DNA of 64,000 bases from Kosakonia cowanii JCM 10956 = DSM 18146 (lineage in GTDB: Bacteria > Pseudomonadota > Gammaproteobacteria > Enterobacterales > Enterobacteriaceae). The stretch lies in the NCBI RefSeq assembly GCF_001975225.1, contig NZ_CP019445.1, positions 4,154,001 to 4,218,000 on the forward strand, read 5' to 3'. Below are positions 24,601-34,209 of this stretch, piece after piece. Within the stretch, counting starts at the first letter, position 1; each line of letters starts with the position of its first letter. The notes beneath the pieces are model-generated. The model made no database searches. It was not told where the DNA came from and saw only the letters and a list, made by a program, of their open reading frames with translations. A program made the translations under genes and the position numbers.

Positions 24601-25626
24601 TTAGCTGCGCCAGCCCATTGCGGGCGCAACGTGTTTCAAAATTGACTCAATAACGTGGGCGTTGTAGTCAACGCCAAGCTGGTTCGGCACCGTCAGTAAC
24701 AGCGTGTCCGCTTCGGCAATCGCTTCGTCTCGCTTAAGTTGTTCAATCAATTTGTCCGGCTCTGCGGCATAGCTGCGCCCGAAAATCGCCCGCGTCTTCT
24801 CATCAAGAAAACCAATTTTGTCATCGTCGTCGCGGCTGCCGCCAAAGTAGGCGCGGTCGCGATCGTTCATCAGGGCAAAGATGCTGCGGCTAACGGAGAC
24901 GCGCGGTGAGCGCGTATGACCTGCGGCTTTCCACGCCTCACGGTAGGCGCGGATCTGCTGCGCCTGCTGAATGTGGAACGGCTCGCCCGTTTCGTCATCT
25001 TTCAGCGTCGAACTTTGCAGATTCATCCCCAGTTTCGCCGCCCATACCGCTGTGGCATTGGAGCCCGCGCCCCACCAGATGCGCTCGCGCAAACCCTCTG
25101 CGTAAGGCTCAAGGCGCAGCAACCCCGGAGGATTGGGGAACATCGGTTGCGGGTTGGGCTTAGCAAACCCTTCACCGCGCAGCGCATCGAGCAACACTTC
25201 GGTGTGACGTCGCGCCATATCGGACTCATTTTCGCCCTCGGCGGGCTGGTAGCCGAAATAGCGCCAGCCATCAATCACCTGCTCCGGCGAGCCGCGGCTG
25301 ATGCCAAGCTGCAAACGACCACCGGAAATGAGATCCGCCGCGCTGGCGCTCTCCGCCATATAGAGCGGGTTTTCATAACGCATATCGATCACGCCAGTAC
25401 CAATCTCAATGCGGCTGGTTTTGGCGCCGACGGCGGCGAGCAGCGGGAACGGCGAGGCGAGCTGACGGGCGAAATGGTGCACCCGGAAGTAAGCGCCATC
25501 TGCACCCAGCTCTTCTGCGGCGACCGCCAGATCGATAGATTGCAGCAGCGCGTCAGCCGCGGAGCGGGTGCCGGACTGCGGCGAGGGGGTCCAGTGACCA
25601 AATGATAAAAAGCCGATCTTCTTCAT
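24601..25626 (-). CDS. LLM-class (luciferase-like) flavin oxidoreductase
   Basis: This 341-residue TIM-barrel flavoprotein is of the bacterial luciferase-like monooxygenase superfamily. Typical segments are AEELGADGAYFRVHHFARQ, IEIGTGVIDMRYENPLYMAE and SGGRLQLGISRGSPEQVI. It probably uses FMNH2 supplied by a separate reductase; the substrate is unknown. AAGGACGACGCC precedes the start codon. It stands alone with its own terminator, next to ldtA. Confidence 0.85.
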   Translation of the reverse strand: MKKIGFLSFGHWTPSPQSGTRSAADALLQSIDLAVAAEELGADGAYFRVHHFARQLASPFPLLAAVGAKTSRIEIGTGVIDMRYENPLYMAESASAADLISGGRLQLGISRGSPEQVIDGWRYFGYQPAEGENESDMARRHTEVLLDALRGEGFAKPNPQPMFPNPPGLLRLEPYAEGLRERIWWGAGSNATAVWAAKLGMNLQSSTLKDDETGEPFHIQQAQQIRAYREAWKAAGHTRSPRVSVSRSIFALMNDRDRAYFGGSRDDDDKIGFLDEKTRAIFGRSYAAEPDKLIEQLKRDEAIAEADTLLLTVPNQLGVDYNAHVIESILKHVAPAMGWRS

Positions 25627-25747
25627 GGCGTCGTCCTTCGTTCAGTAAAGCGTAAGTGCCCCCTACTCTACGCTTTACGCCATAAGAAGAAATAACATTG
25701 ATTTAACAATAACATTCAAATTAATTGAGCAATTGCGCTGCCCGCTT

Positions 25748-26707
25748 TTACATCCGCTCAATACCTCGCATTTCGCTGTTGTTCACAGCTGGCACGCCGA
25801 TTTTTACCGGCATCCCTGAACGTCTCTCCAGCGCCATCGCCACCTGGCCTGCATCCGCGCCCGCCTCTTTTACGATTCTGTTGAGTACCGGCGTGGCGGG
25901 CAGAGGCACTTTTGCTGTCGATTCAAACTCTGCGCGGTTGCGCGACAGCGGCTCGTGCACTTCGACCCAGCTGCTGCCGTCCGGCTCGCGGCTCACTTTC
26001 ACCGGCTCATCGATAATCTGCACGCGGGTGCCGACCGGCACGTTATCAAACAGGTATTTGATGTCCTGATTGCGCAGGCGGATGCACCCCTGGCTAACGC
26101 GCAGGCCGATGCCGAAATCCGCATTGGTGCCATGAATGGCATACAGCTTTCCAATATAAATGGCGTATAGCCCCATCGGGTTATCTGGCCCGGCTGGCAC
26201 AAAGGCTGGCAGGGTTTTGCCCTCATCGGCGTAGGCTTTGCGGGTGTTGGCCGTCGGTGTCCAGGTAGGACCCGCCTGTTTGCGCTCAACGGCAGTCACC
26301 CAGTTACGCGGCGTTTCGCGTCCGGCCTGGCCGATACCAATCGGCAGGATCTCAACGGTATTGCTCTCTTTTGGGTAGTAATAGAGCCGCATTTCCGCGA
26401 CGTTAACAACAATGCCTTCCCGCACAGTCGCAGGGAGGATGATCTGCTGCGGGATGACCAGCTGTGTACCGGCTTTTGGCAGATAGGGGTCTGCATCGGG
26501 ATTGGCTTCCAGCATATTGCTCAAACCCTGCCCATATTTTGCGGCAAAGGCTTCCAGCGGAAAGGTATTGCCCTGCGGCACGGTGATGGTTTGCGGGCTA
26601 CCCACCAGCCGGCTGCCTTCCGGCGGCAGCGGGTAAGTAACCGCCAGCGCAGGCTGGGCCGAGAGTGACAGCAGAGAAGCGCAAAGCAGTGTGACAGGAC
26701 GCAACAT
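25748..26707 (-). CDS. ldtA: L,D-transpeptidase LdtA (ErfK)
   Basis: This 319-residue periplasmic enzyme attaches Braun lipoprotein to peptidoglycan. It has a signal peptide (about 1-22, ending QPALA), a LysM-like region (about 40-90) and a YkuD catalytic domain with [20 protein letters not shown]; the Cys in SQGC is the nucleophile. A C-terminal tail follows from about residue 230. Length and position near the cob genes match E. coli ldtA (erfK). Confidence 0.93.
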   Translation of the reverse strand: MLRPVTLLCASLLSLSAQPALAVTYPLPPEGSRLVGSPQTITVPQGNTFPLEAFAAKYGQGLSNMLEANPDADPYLPKAGTQLVIPQQIILPATVREGIVVNVAEMRLYYYPKESNTVEILPIGIGQAGRETPRNWVTAVERKQAGPTWTPTANTRKAYADEGKTLPAFVPAGPDNPMGLYAIYIGKLYAIHGTNADFGIGLRVSQGCIRLRNQDIKYLFDNVPVGTRVQIIDEPVKVSREPDGSSWVEVHEPLSRNRAEFESTAKVPLPATPVLNRIVKEAGADAGQVAMALERRSGMPVKIGVPAVNNSEMRGIERM

Positions 26708-26767
26708 AACCTTTCCTCAGGCGAAGCGGATGTCTGCTAATGATAGTCGGCTTCCAGGGATCTGCTG

Positions 26768-27070
26768 TCAGAGCGCGAAACCATAATGGGAGCCGTCGGG
26801 CAACTCGATATCGATCCGCAGCTTGCTGCCCGTTGCCTCGACGTAGCGTTTCAGCGTCGATAACTTAATATCTCTCCCCTGCTTCTCCATTACGGCCACG
26901 GTGGGCTGCTTAAGCCCCAGCTCCTGCGCCATTTCGTTCTGCGTTTTTTGCACGCGCTCGCGCAGCTCAGCAAGGTGAATATTAAGCAGCATCTCCTGCA
27001 CCAGGGTTTGCGCCTTCGCGACAACCTCAGGTGTCTGTTCGGCAATTAATTGCTCGAGTGTTTTACTCAT
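26768..27070 (-). CDS. HigA-type antitoxin / XRE regulator (orphan)
   Basis: This 100-residue protein has an N-terminal dimerisation arm (SKTLEQLIAEQTPEVVAKAQ) and an XRE helix-turn-helix (TQNEMAQELGLKQPTVAVME, about 43-62). Its end, LSTLKRYVEATGSKLRIDIELPDG, is typical of antitoxins paired with HigB/RelE-like toxins. In that family the toxin gene lies immediately upstream; here only a short C-terminal-like frame remains (27076-27240). It may now be an autonomous regulator. AAGGAG lies 10 bases before the ATG and overlaps the stop of the remnant frame. Confidence 0.82.
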   Translation of the reverse strand: MSKTLEQLIAEQTPEVVAKAQTLVQEMLLNIHLAELRERVQKTQNEMAQELGLKQPTVAVMEKQGRDIKLSTLKRYVEATGSKLRIDIELPDGSHYGFAL

Positions 27071-27075
27071 TGCAT

Positions 27076-27240
27076 TTACTCCTTTTGTCGATCTTCTGCA
27101 GATGCAGCCTGGAAGCGCGCTTCCACACTTTCGATGAAAAACAGCAGAGTGGAAAAAAGGTTGCGAAGCCGCTCAATGAATAACAGCGCTGGACAACAAT
27201 TGAGCGTAAAAAACCCCGCCGAAGCGGGGTTTGAAGTGAC
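27076..27240 (-). pseudogene. Possible HigB/RelE toxin remnant
   Basis: An open frame without a start codon ends with TAA five bases before the HigA-like ATG, the stop-start spacing of higBA pairs. Its last residues, FFIESVEARFQAASAEDRQKE, cut here as FFIESVEARF then QAASAEDRQKE, have the helical character of a toxin C-terminus. Its upstream part runs through the terminator of the EF-G gene and is certainly not toxin. The similarity is weak and judged by eye. Confidence 0.3.
27208..27232 (-). terminator. Terminator of the second EF-G gene
   Basis: On the minus strand AAACCCCGC, a TTCG loop and GCGGGGTTTTTT form an efficient terminator 20 bp after the stop. Confidence 0.9.
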
Positions 27241-27250
27241 GAGTTAAACT

Positions 27251-29353
27251 CTATCCTTTACTGCGGCTGGCGATAATCTCCTCAGCCACATTGCGCGGCG
27301 CTTCCGCGTAGTGATGGAACTCCATGCTGTAGGTTGCACGCCCCTGCGACATCGATCGCAGCGTGGTGGCATAGCCAAACATCTCCGCCAGCGGTACGTC
27401 GGCACGGATAATCTGGCTACCGAAGCGCTCTTCCATCCCCTGTACCATGCCGCGACGGGAAGAGAGATCGCCCATAATATTCCCGGCGTACTCCTCCGGC
27501 GTCTCTACTTCGACATGCATTACCGGTTCAAGGATCGCCGGATCTGCTCTGCGTGCGCCCTCTTTAAAGCCAAAGATCGCCGCCATGCGGAAGGCCATCT
27601 CCGAAGAGTCGACATCGTGATAGGAGCCGAAGGTTAGCGTCGCTTTCACATCCACCACCGGGTAGCCCGCCAGCACGCCGCTGTTCATCGCTTCACGCAG
27701 CCCCTTCTCAACGGAGGGGATATACTCGCGTGGCACCACGCCGCCTTTGGTCGAGTCTTCAAATACAAAGCCGCTTCCTGCCGCCAGTGGCTCCAGCGTC
27801 AGCACTACATGGCCATACTGCCCTTTACCACCGGACTGGCGCACAAACTTGCCTTCAATCTCTTTAACGGTTTTGCGCAGCGTTTCGCGATAAGTAACCT
27901 GCGGGCGACCGATATTCGCTTCCACGCCAAATTCGCGTTTCATGCGGTCAACAATGATCTCCAGATGCAGCTCCCCCATCCCGGAGATGATAGTTTGCCC
28001 GGACTCTTCATCCGTATGCAGACGGAATGACGGATCTTCCGCCGCAAGCCGCTGCAGCGCGATGCCCATCTTCTCCTGGTCCGCTTTAGTCTTCGGCTCG
28101 ATGGCGAGCGAGATCACCGGCTCCGGGAACTCCATGCGCTCAAGCGTAATCACCTTGTCCGGATCGCTCAGCGTGTCGCCAGTGGTGACATCTTTCAACC
28201 CGACACAGGCGGCGATATCGCCCGCGCGCAGCTCATCCACTTCATGCCGGTCGTTGGCATGCATCTGCACAATACGCCCGATGCGCTCTTTTTTGCCTTT
28301 CACCGGGTTGTAGACCGCATCGCCTTTTTTCAGCACGCCCGAGTAGACGCGGATAAACGTCAGCTGGCCGACATAGGGGTCGGTCATCAGTTTGAAGGCG
28401 AGCGCCGAGAAGGGTTCGTCATCATTCGCATGACGTTCCGCCGGCTGGCCTCTTTCATCCACACCCTGAATTGCCGGAATATCCAGCGGCGAGGGCATCA
28501 GTTCCACCACCGCGTCGAGCATGCGCTGCACACCTTTGTTTTTGAAGGCGCTGCCGCACAGCATCGGCTGGATTTCACCGGCGATGGTGCGCTGGCGCAG
28601 ACCGGCAATAATTTCAGCGTCGTCCAGCTCGCCGGTTTCGAGGTATTTATCCATCAATGTCTCGTTCGCTTCCGCTGCCGCAGAGACCATTTTTTCGCGC
28701 CATTCTTGCGCAGTTTCCAGTAACTCTTCAGGCACCGGCGCATAGCTAAAGGACATCCCCTGCGTGGCATCATCCCAGATGATTTCGCGCATTTTGATCA
28801 GGTCGATAACGCCCGTGAAGTGCTCTTCAGCACCAATCGGGATGACAATCGGCACCGGGTTGGCTTTCAGGCGGTCGATCATCATCTGTACCACGCGGAA
28901 GAAGTCTGCGCCGGGGCGGTCCATTTTGTTCACGAATGCGAGGCGCGGAACGTGATACTTATTGGCCTGCCGCCAGACGGTTTCTGACTGCGGCTGCACG
29001 CCGCCCACCGAGTCGTAAACCATGACCGCGCCGTCCAGCACGCGCATAGAGCGCTCCACTTCGATGGTGAAATCGACGTGCCCTGGGGTATCGATAATGT
29101 TGATACGGTGCGGTTCAAAATTGCGATCCATACCGGGCCAGAAGCAGCTTACCGCCGCGGAGGTAATGGTAATGCCGCGCTCCTGCTCCTGCGCCATCCA
29201 GTCGGTGGTTGCCGCGCCATCGTGTACTTCCCCCAGCTTATGGCTCATCCCGGTGTAAAACAGGATGCGCTCGGTGGTGGTGGTTTTACCGGCATCGATA
29301 TGCGCGGAGATACCGATGTTGCGATAACGTTCGAGAGGAATGGGTCGGGGCAT
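27251..29353 (-). CDS. Second elongation factor G (FusA paralogue)
   Basis: This 700-residue translational GTPase is collinear with E. coli EF-G (704) but clearly diverged. The G domain is intact: [29 protein letters not shown] and GSAF. Domain II (about 295-400), domain III with [10 protein letters not shown], domain IV with [11 protein letters not shown] (canonical R is K) and domain V with [15 protein letters not shown] follow. The housekeeping fusA lies in the str operon with rpsL, rpsG and tuf, so this isolated gene should be an additional copy. Such paralogues can specialise in ribosome recycling, stress or fusidic-acid tolerance; which applies is unknown. It is divergent from an ArsR-type gene. 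Confidence 0.9.
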   Translation of the reverse strand: MPRPIPLERYRNIGISAHIDAGKTTTTERILFYTGMSHKLGEVHDGAATTDWMAQEQERGITITSAAVSCFWPGMDRNFEPHRINIIDTPGHVDFTIEVERSMRVLDGAVMVYDSVGGVQPQSETVWRQANKYHVPRLAFVNKMDRPGADFFRVVQMMIDRLKANPVPIVIPIGAEEHFTGVIDLIKMREIIWDDATQGMSFSYAPVPEELLETAQEWREKMVSAAAEANETLMDKYLETGELDDAEIIAGLRQRTIAGEIQPMLCGSAFKNKGVQRMLDAVVELMPSPLDIPAIQGVDERGQPAERHANDDEPFSALAFKLMTDPYVGQLTFIRVYSGVLKKGDAVYNPVKGKKERIGRIVQMHANDRHEVDELRAGDIAACVGLKDVTTGDTLSDPDKVITLERMEFPEPVISLAIEPKTKADQEKMGIALQRLAAEDPSFRLHTDEESGQTIISGMGELHLEIIVDRMKREFGVEANIGRPQVTYRETLRKTVKEIEGKFVRQSGGKGQYGHVVLTLEPLAAGSGFVFEDSTKGGVVPREYIPSVEKGLREAMNSGVLAGYPVVDVKATLTFGSYHDVDSSEMAFRMAAIFGFKEGARRADPAILEPVMHVEVETPEEYAGNIMGDLSSRRGMVQGMEERFGSQIIRADVPLAEMFGYATTLRSMSQGRATYSMEFHHYAEAPRNVAEEIIASRSKG

Positions 29354-29426
29354 GATGCGTCCTTAGTCTGTTGACTGTTAGTTGGCGGCCCGAATAAGCC
29401 GCAGAGGTTTAACGGCGTTTAGCATA

Positions 29427-29438
29427 GTACAACTGTAC
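29427..29438. promoter_or_regulatory. Palindrome between EF-G2 and the ArsR-type gene
   Basis: GTACAACTGTAC has 5-bp arms and lies in the AT-rich divergent intergenic region about 75 bp before the EF-G2 start. It is a candidate operator for the adjacent regulator, not tested. Confidence 0.35.
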
Positions 29439-29571
29439 GTATATATTCGAACTATTTTTACTATTCCTTTGATTGGCGAATCCGGGGTAGCGGTCGTGGT
29501 GTTAAGCAGGCAGTTTGCGTATAGTAGCGCCGCTGAGTCAGCCGCAGCCCCATCGTTAATACAGGAAAAGT

Positions 29572-29883
29572 ATGATCGCTAACCACCCTGAACGTGAGCA
29601 GTTTCGCCTGGAAAATGTGCTTTTTGCGCTCGGCAACCCGCTGCGCCTGGCCATCATCAAGCGCCTGGCCGACGGCAGTGAAATGAGCTGCAACACGCTG
29701 CGTCCACAGGAGGTGGCGAAATCGACCATGACCCATCACTGGCGCGTGCTGCGCGACAGCGGCGTGGTGTGGCAACGCCCGCAGGGGCGGGAGAATATGA
29801 TTTCACTGCGCCGTGAAGATCTGGATATCTGTTTTCCCGGCTTGCTGGATACACTGTTGCAGGTAATGCAGCAGGCCGAGTAA
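29572..29883 (+). CDS. ArsR-type winged-helix regulator
   Basis: This 103-residue helix-turn-helix protein has the ArsR core: LFALGNPLRLAIIKRLADG, a recognition helix in VAKSTMTHHWRVLRDSGVV and the wing QRPQGRENMISLR. It has no obvious metal-binding Cys cluster (a single Cys in MSCNTL and one near the C-terminus), so metal sensing is unlikely to be of the ArsR CxC type. ACAGGAAAAG precedes the ATG. It is divergent from the second EF-G gene, which it may control. Confidence 0.85.
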   Translation: MIANHPEREQFRLENVLFALGNPLRLAIIKRLADGSEMSCNTLRPQEVAKSTMTHHWRVLRDSGVVWQRPQGRENMISLRREDLDICFPGLLDTLLQVMQQAE

Positions 29884-29891
29884 GCGGCGTT

Positions 29892-29981
29892 TTGCCGGAT
29901 GGCGCTGCGCTTATCCGGCCCACAAAACAGCATGCATTCGGTTTGCGTAGGCCGGATAAGGCGTTAGCCGCCATCCGGCAA
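29892..29981. repeat. REP pair (BIME)
   Basis: Two palindromic units in inverted orientation: TTGCCGGATGGCGCTGCGCT continuing to TTATCCGGCC (29892-29920), and GTAGGCCGGATAAGGCGTTA continuing to GCCATCCGGCAA (29947-29981). This is the GCCGGATAAGGCG type known from E. coli relatives. It sits between the converging ArsR-type gene and cobT. Confidence 0.88.
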
Positions 29982-29984
29982 CCC

Positions 29985-31043
29985 TCACTGCACCGGCGGC
30001 AACACAATATTACTGTCCGCCAGCGTGCCCATCTGGTTGTAAATTGTACAGGCGGCGTCCACCAGCGGCATTGCCAGCGCCGCACCGCTCCCCTCACCTA
30101 AACGCATCTCCATCAACAGATAGGGTTCAAGCCCGAGCGCCGCAAGGGCGATACGCGCCCCTTTTTCCGCGGAGAGATGCGAGGGGATCAAATAGGGTTT
30201 CACCTGCGGGGCTATCCGGCACGCCGCCAGCGCCGAGGCATAAGAGAGAAAACCATCCAGCACCACCGGTAAGCCGCAGGACGCAGCTCCGACTATCACG
30301 CCGGTCATCCCCAGCAGATCGTAGCCGCCCACTTTTGCCAGCACGTCCAGCCCATCAGCCGCATCCGGTTGATTGACGGCAAGCGCCCTGCTCACCACCT
30401 GCACTTTATGATCGAGTCGCGATTCAGGCAGATTGGCACCGAGGCCGACCACCGCCTCCGGCGCACTGCCCGTCAATACGCTGACCACCGCCGCAGCGGG
30501 CGTAGTGTTCGCCATGCCCAGTTCGCCGACGCCAAACAGCTTCACCCCTTGCGCAGTAAGCTGGCGGGTATAACGCACTGTCGAGAGCAACACCGCTTCC
30601 GCCTGCTCGCCGCTCATTGCCGGACCCGTCGCAATATTCCCGCTACCGCGCGCGACTTTCATATTGATAAGCCCCGCAATAGGCTCCGCGTCAATCCCGA
30701 CATCCAGCACGTGCACCTTCGCCCCGGCCTGCGCTGCCAGCGCGCATACGCCAGTGTTAGCCTGCACCATGTTCGCCGCCTGAATAGCGGTCACCGCTTT
30801 CGGCGAGACCGTCACGCCTTCCTGCCAGACACCGTGATCGGCGCACAGCACAATGAGCGCTTTCTCATCTACCCGCAGCTCGCCCTGAAGGCCAGGCATC
30901 CCGGCCAGTTGCACCGCCAGCGACTCGAGCCGCCCGAGGCTGCCAACCGGTTTGAGTAACCCATTTAAGTGCTGCTGCGCGCGTCGCATCGCCCCTTCGT
31001 CGGGAGCCGGAATGGCGGCTAATATCGTCGCTAATGTCTGCAT
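29985..31043 (-). CDS. cobT: Nicotinate-nucleotide:dimethylbenzimidazole phosphoribosyltransferase CobT
   Basis: This 352-residue cytosolic enzyme makes alpha-ribazole phosphate from nicotinate mononucleotide and 5,6-dimethylbenzimidazole for the lower ligand of cobalamin. Recognised segments are [39 protein letters not shown] and the C-terminal catalytic Glu in [12 protein letters not shown]. The start is set at ATG 31043 by family length; the frame is open 58 codons further. It is the last gene of cobU-cobS-cobT. Confidence 0.94.
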   Translation of the reverse strand: MQTLATILAAIPAPDEGAMRRAQQHLNGLLKPVGSLGRLESLAVQLAGMPGLQGELRVDEKALIVLCADHGVWQEGVTVSPKAVTAIQAANMVQANTGVCALAAQAGAKVHVLDVGIDAEPIAGLINMKVARGSGNIATGPAMSGEQAEAVLLSTVRYTRQLTAQGVKLFGVGELGMANTTPAAAVVSVLTGSAPEAVVGLGANLPESRLDHKVQVVSRALAVNQPDAADGLDVLAKVGGYDLLGMTGVIVGAASCGLPVVLDGFLSYASALAACRIAPQVKPYLIPSHLSAEKGARIALAALGLEPYLLMEMRLGEGSGAALAMPLVDAACTIYNQMGTLADSNIVLPPVQ

Positions 31044-31062
31044 GAGGTCTCTCGTTAAGGGA

Positions 31063-31803
31063 TCAGAGTAGCGCCAACAGGAAGATAACCTCGCCAAGCT
31101 CAATCGCCGCGCCGAGGGTGTCGCCGGTCTGCCCGCCGAGGGTGCGCTTGAGCAACCAGCCGAGCAGGTAAATCGCCACCATAGTGACCAGCAGCGCCAG
31201 CACGCCCTGCGCACCAAGCAGCGCCACGGTTATCAGTGCAGTGATGATTAAGGTGACAAAGGTATCTCTGCCGGAAACTTTGCCAATAAACAGATTGCCC
31301 AGCCCTTCGTCGCGGGCGTAGCGGTGACCGAACATTAGTAACACCGAGCAGCCGCGCCCGGCAGCACAGGCCGCCGCCAGCGCCGCTATCATCGGCGTAT
31401 CGCGCAACTGAAGCTCGCTGAGCAAGAGGATTTTTGCCACCAGCACAAACACCAGCGCCAGCCCGCCGTGGGTGCCGAGCCTGCTATCGCGCATAATCTC
31501 CAGCATGCGCTCGCGTCGGCGGGCCGAGAAAACGCCATCGCAGGTATCTGCCAGACCATCGAGATGGAAACCGCCGGTCAGCAACGCCAGCGCCAGCACG
31601 CTCAACAGTGCCGCCAGCGGTACACCGCACCAGGTGTGCAAGACCATGAAAAGAAGACCGCTCAGGCCGCCAAGCAGCAGGCCGACCAGCGGAAAAGTGG
31701 TGATCCCACGCACATAGTCCGCCCCATCCAGCCCCTGTACCCAGCGGCCCGGCACCGGAATGCGGCTGATAAACGACAATGTGGCGAAGAACAACTTGAT
31801 CAT
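31063..31803 (-). CDS. cobS: Adenosylcobinamide-GDP ribazoletransferase CobS
   Basis: This 246-residue polytopic inner-membrane cobalamin synthase joins adenosylcobinamide-GDP with alpha-ribazole phosphate. Family motifs include [11 protein letters not shown] at the start and [34 protein letters not shown] near residues 80-115, quoted here only by its key acidic residues D81, D85 and D88 and the arginine run after them. About six hydrophobic helices follow. It overlaps cobU by four bases. Confidence 0.94.
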   Translation of the reverse strand: MIKLFFATLSFISRIPVPGRWVQGLDGADYVRGITTFPLVGLLLGGLSGLLFMVLHTWCGVPLAALLSVLALALLTGGFHLDGLADTCDGVFSARRRERMLEIMRDSRLGTHGGLALVFVLVAKILLLSELQLRDTPMIAALAAACAAGRGCSVLLMFGHRYARDEGLGNLFIGKVSGRDTFVTLIITALITVALLGAQGVLALLVTMVAIYLLGWLLKRTLGGQTGDTLGAAIELGEVIFLLALL

Positions 31804-32345
31804 TTTATTTTCACTCCAATTCCCGATACCACCAGCCAGACCTCATCGGCGGCCTGAGCAAGCCGCTGATTAACGCGCCCGGCAATATCACGAAAATGCC
31901 GCGCCAGACGGTTTTCCGGCACGATCCCCATTCCAACTTCATTGGTTACCATCACCACCGACGAGGGACAGGTGTTGCAGGCAGCGATCAGTGCGTCGAT
32001 CTCCTGCTGCACCTGCGCCTCCAGCCTGGCGTAATCCCACCCCTCAGCATCGTCGCTGCCGCCAAAGGCGAAAAGCAGATTAGTCACCAGTGTGGTGATG
32101 CACTCCAGCACAATCGCTTCATCCGCATCGCTGTGCGCGGTGATGATATTGCTTATCTGTTGCCAGCGCTCCTCCGTGCGCCAGTGTGCCGGGCGGCTCT
32201 GGCGATGATGGTCAATGCGCGCGGCCATCTCTTCATCAAAAATTTGCGCGGTGGCGATATATAACACTCGCGGCGCGTGGCTGACTAACGATTCGGCGTG
32301 ACGGCTTTTGCCGCTGCGCGCGCCGCCGGTGACAAGCGTTAACAT
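31800..32345 (-). CDS. cobU: Adenosylcobinamide kinase/guanylyltransferase CobU
   Basis: This 181-residue bifunctional enzyme phosphorylates adenosylcobinamide and then transfers GMP. The P-loop [13 protein letters not shown] lies near residues 6-18, and the guanylylated His in [12 protein letters not shown] near 46. [11 protein letters not shown] and the C-terminal [15 protein letters not shown] are also present. It is the first gene of the cobUST operon. The upstream 180 bp shows no cobalamin riboswitch. Confidence 0.94.
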   Translation of the reverse strand: MLTLVTGGARSGKSRHAESLVSHAPRVLYIATAQIFDEEMAARIDHHRQSRPAHWRTEERWQQISNIITAHSDADEAIVLECITTLVTNLLFAFGGSDDAEGWDYARLEAQVQQEIDALIAACNTCPSSVVMVTNEVGMGIVPENRLARHFRDIAGRVNQRLAQAADEVWLVVSGIGVKIK

Positions 32346-32479
32346 GCGGGCTCCTGATGATGTTTAAACGTCCTGATGTGCTTTCTGCGCGGCGCATTTT
32401 ACCACTCTGCAAACAGAGAAAGGCCTGGTTTTTATGGGTGATAAAGAAAAAAGGAGGAAGAAAAGTGGAAGGGGATGGA

Positions 32480-32514
32480 GAAAAGAGAAGACGGTGAGAG
32501 ACGAGGCTCTCACC
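32480..32514 (-). terminator. Terminator of yeeX
   Basis: CGGTGAGAG, a 6-base loop and CTCTCACCG are followed on the minus strand by TCTTCTCTTTTC. Confidence 0.7.
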
Positions 32515-32524
32515 GCGCAGGCGC

Positions 32525-32860
32525 TTACTCGGCTTTGTTTTCAACCGACTTCAGTTCGCCCATGGTTTTCAGTTTCTTAGAGATTTCGCGGCGCTCTTTC
32601 GACAGCTCGGCGTTTTTGATGATGTAGTCATCAACGCGATCTTCGTAGTCGGTACGCATGCTGGCAATAATGCCCTGAATGGCTTCAACGCTCATGCCCG
32701 GCTTGATGTAGTCGCTGAGGTTGTCCAGCAGCAGAACGCGTTTCTGGTTATCACGGATCTTTTTCTCAACGTCCTGAATTTCGCGCTGCAGTTTGTTTTT
32801 GCGACGGAACAGACGCACAAATTCCAGAACGTCCTGGAATGAAGGCTTGGTTGTTTCCAT
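32525..32860 (-). CDS. yeeX: YeeX, DUF496 family protein
   Basis: This 111-residue, highly charged, almost fully helical protein is nearly identical to E. coli YeeX over its first 100 residues, including [19 protein letters not shown] and [19 protein letters not shown]. The Lys/Glu-rich ends suggest coiled-coil dimerisation. Its function is not established. The C-terminal tail differs from E. coli. It is a single-gene unit upstream of cobU on the same strand, with its own terminator. Confidence 0.93.
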   Translation of the reverse strand: METTKPSFQDVLEFVRLFRRKNKLQREIQDVEKKIRDNQKRVLLLDNLSDYIKPGMSVEAIQGIIASMRTDYEDRVDDYIIKNAELSKERREISKKLKTMGELKSVENKAE

Positions 32861-33026
32861 TTTGACACCCCTGATTAATTGAGATTCGGATTCGTTAAGG
32901 CCATCACCTGAGAGGCAAACCTACCCAAAGCAGTGGCATATGACAATAAGTTTTCCTGCTGGCTATCATAACCGCAAATATAGCTGAATCGAAACAACCT
33001 GACACCCCGAGGCGGTTATTAGCCGT

Positions 33027-34085
33027 TTATTTGCGCAGCGCCCGGCAGATCAAATGCGATAACAATTCCAGCTGGCGCGCCAGCTCCATGCTAAGCCAGA
33101 CATAGCCGTGAATGGAGGTTTCCGTCACCGCATCGCCCTGATGTTCGCCAATCAACTGCCGCAGCTCGGCGACGATATCGTTAAGCTTTTCCGTGTTCGC
33201 CAGGATCGGCTGCGGGTTGCCCTCATAGAGCGCGTGAGCGATGGTGAGCAGCGTCTGCTGGGTCATCTGCTGCGTCTCTTGCAGCGTGCTGGCATTAATC
33301 ATCACGAAGTGGCTGGCGCGTGAGCTCCAGTGGGCGTTGATTTGCAGCTCCAGCATGCAGACCATATTGCGGCTGACGGTCTGGATCGCCTCGAAGATCG
33401 CTTTCTGGATATGGGTCTCTTTGCAGGCGGGGGTAATCAGCCCGCGCATCTTTACCACGTCGTTGAGGATTTTTTGCAGATGCTTCTCCAGCCGTGGCCG
33501 CTCCACCAGGTTGCGTGAGAAACCGCCCTGATAGACGCGGTTAAAGGCCGTGACGTAGTTCGCCATCTGAATGCGCCAGTGCAAAAAGGCGCGCTGCGGC
33601 CAGATGCCGGTAAAGAGCATGGCGAGCAGCGAACCGATAATCACATCGCCACCGCGCCACAGCGCCGTGTGCATATCGCCGCTTGGCCCACCCACGACGA
33701 CCGCAAGGGTGATCCCAATCAGCAGCGCCTGGTAAGGCTTTTTGCCGAGCGCCAGCCAGCCGCAGAGAAACATGGCGGCGGCGCACCACAGCAGCATCAG
33801 CGGCAGAGAGTAAAGCTCCAGCTTTAACGCCACCAGCCCCAGCACCGCGCCGAAAATGGTACCGCCGATGCGCTCAAAGGCGCGCGGCACCACGTTGCCC
33901 CAGAAGGAGATCGGCCCCATCAGCACCACCAGGGTGATCAATGGCCAGGTACCCTCCGGGACATTGAGCAGGCGGATAAGCAAAAAGGTGAGGATAAACG
34001 CCAGCGCAATGCGCACGCCGTGCACCACGCGGTAGTGGCGATAAAGTCGAATTTCAAACGGGCTGAGGGATTTGTCGCGACGCAC
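33027..34085 (-). CDS. yeeA: YeeA, FUSC-family inner-membrane protein
   Basis: This 352-residue protein is the same length as E. coli YeeA. The N-terminal half has about six membrane helices (GVRIALAFILTFLLIRLL, ISFWGNVVPRAFERIGGT and so on) of the aromatic-acid-exporter/FUSC type. The C-terminal half is cytoplasmic and helical, ending LSHLICRALRK as in E. coli. The start is GTG at 34085, aligned with E. coli and preceded by GGAG at seven bases; the frame is open far upstream but runs through a terminator. The transported substrate is unknown. Confidence 0.9.
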   Translation of the reverse strand: MRRDKSLSPFEIRLYRHYRVVHGVRIALAFILTFLLIRLLNVPEGTWPLITLVVLMGPISFWGNVVPRAFERIGGTIFGAVLGLVALKLELYSLPLMLLWCAAAMFLCGWLALGKKPYQALLIGITLAVVVGGPSGDMHTALWRGGDVIIGSLLAMLFTGIWPQRAFLHWRIQMANYVTAFNRVYQGGFSRNLVERPRLEKHLQKILNDVVKMRGLITPACKETHIQKAIFEAIQTVSRNMVCMLELQINAHWSSRASHFVMINASTLQETQQMTQQTLLTIAHALYEGNPQPILANTEKLNDIVAELRQLIGEHQGDAVTETSIHGYVWLSMELARQLELLSHLICRALRK

Positions 34086-34155
34086 AGCCAGGCTCCGGGT
34101 CAAAAAGAAAGGCGCAATTGTAGCGGTATTTTTTCCTGCCAATGCCCTGTCAGGA

Positions 34156-34196
34156 CAAAAAAAGAGGCCGCCAGCATCACTCTCGCGGCCTTTTTT
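34156..34196. terminator. Terminator between sbmC and yeeA
   Basis: A GGCCGC / GCGGCC stem with a 13-base loop is flanked by T runs in both directions. It ends sbmC, which reads toward yeeA on the same strand. Confidence 0.75.
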
Positions 34197-34209
34197 GCCC
34201 TGCCCGGCT

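Noticed and set aside
24383..24604. Open frame of 73 codons between the SDR and LLM genes
   Set aside because: It runs into the LLM terminator and stop region, and has no recognisable sequence or good ribosome site.
32346..32524. Cobalamin riboswitch before cobU
   Set aside because: No B12-box or adjacent helices visible, and the region includes the yeeX terminator.
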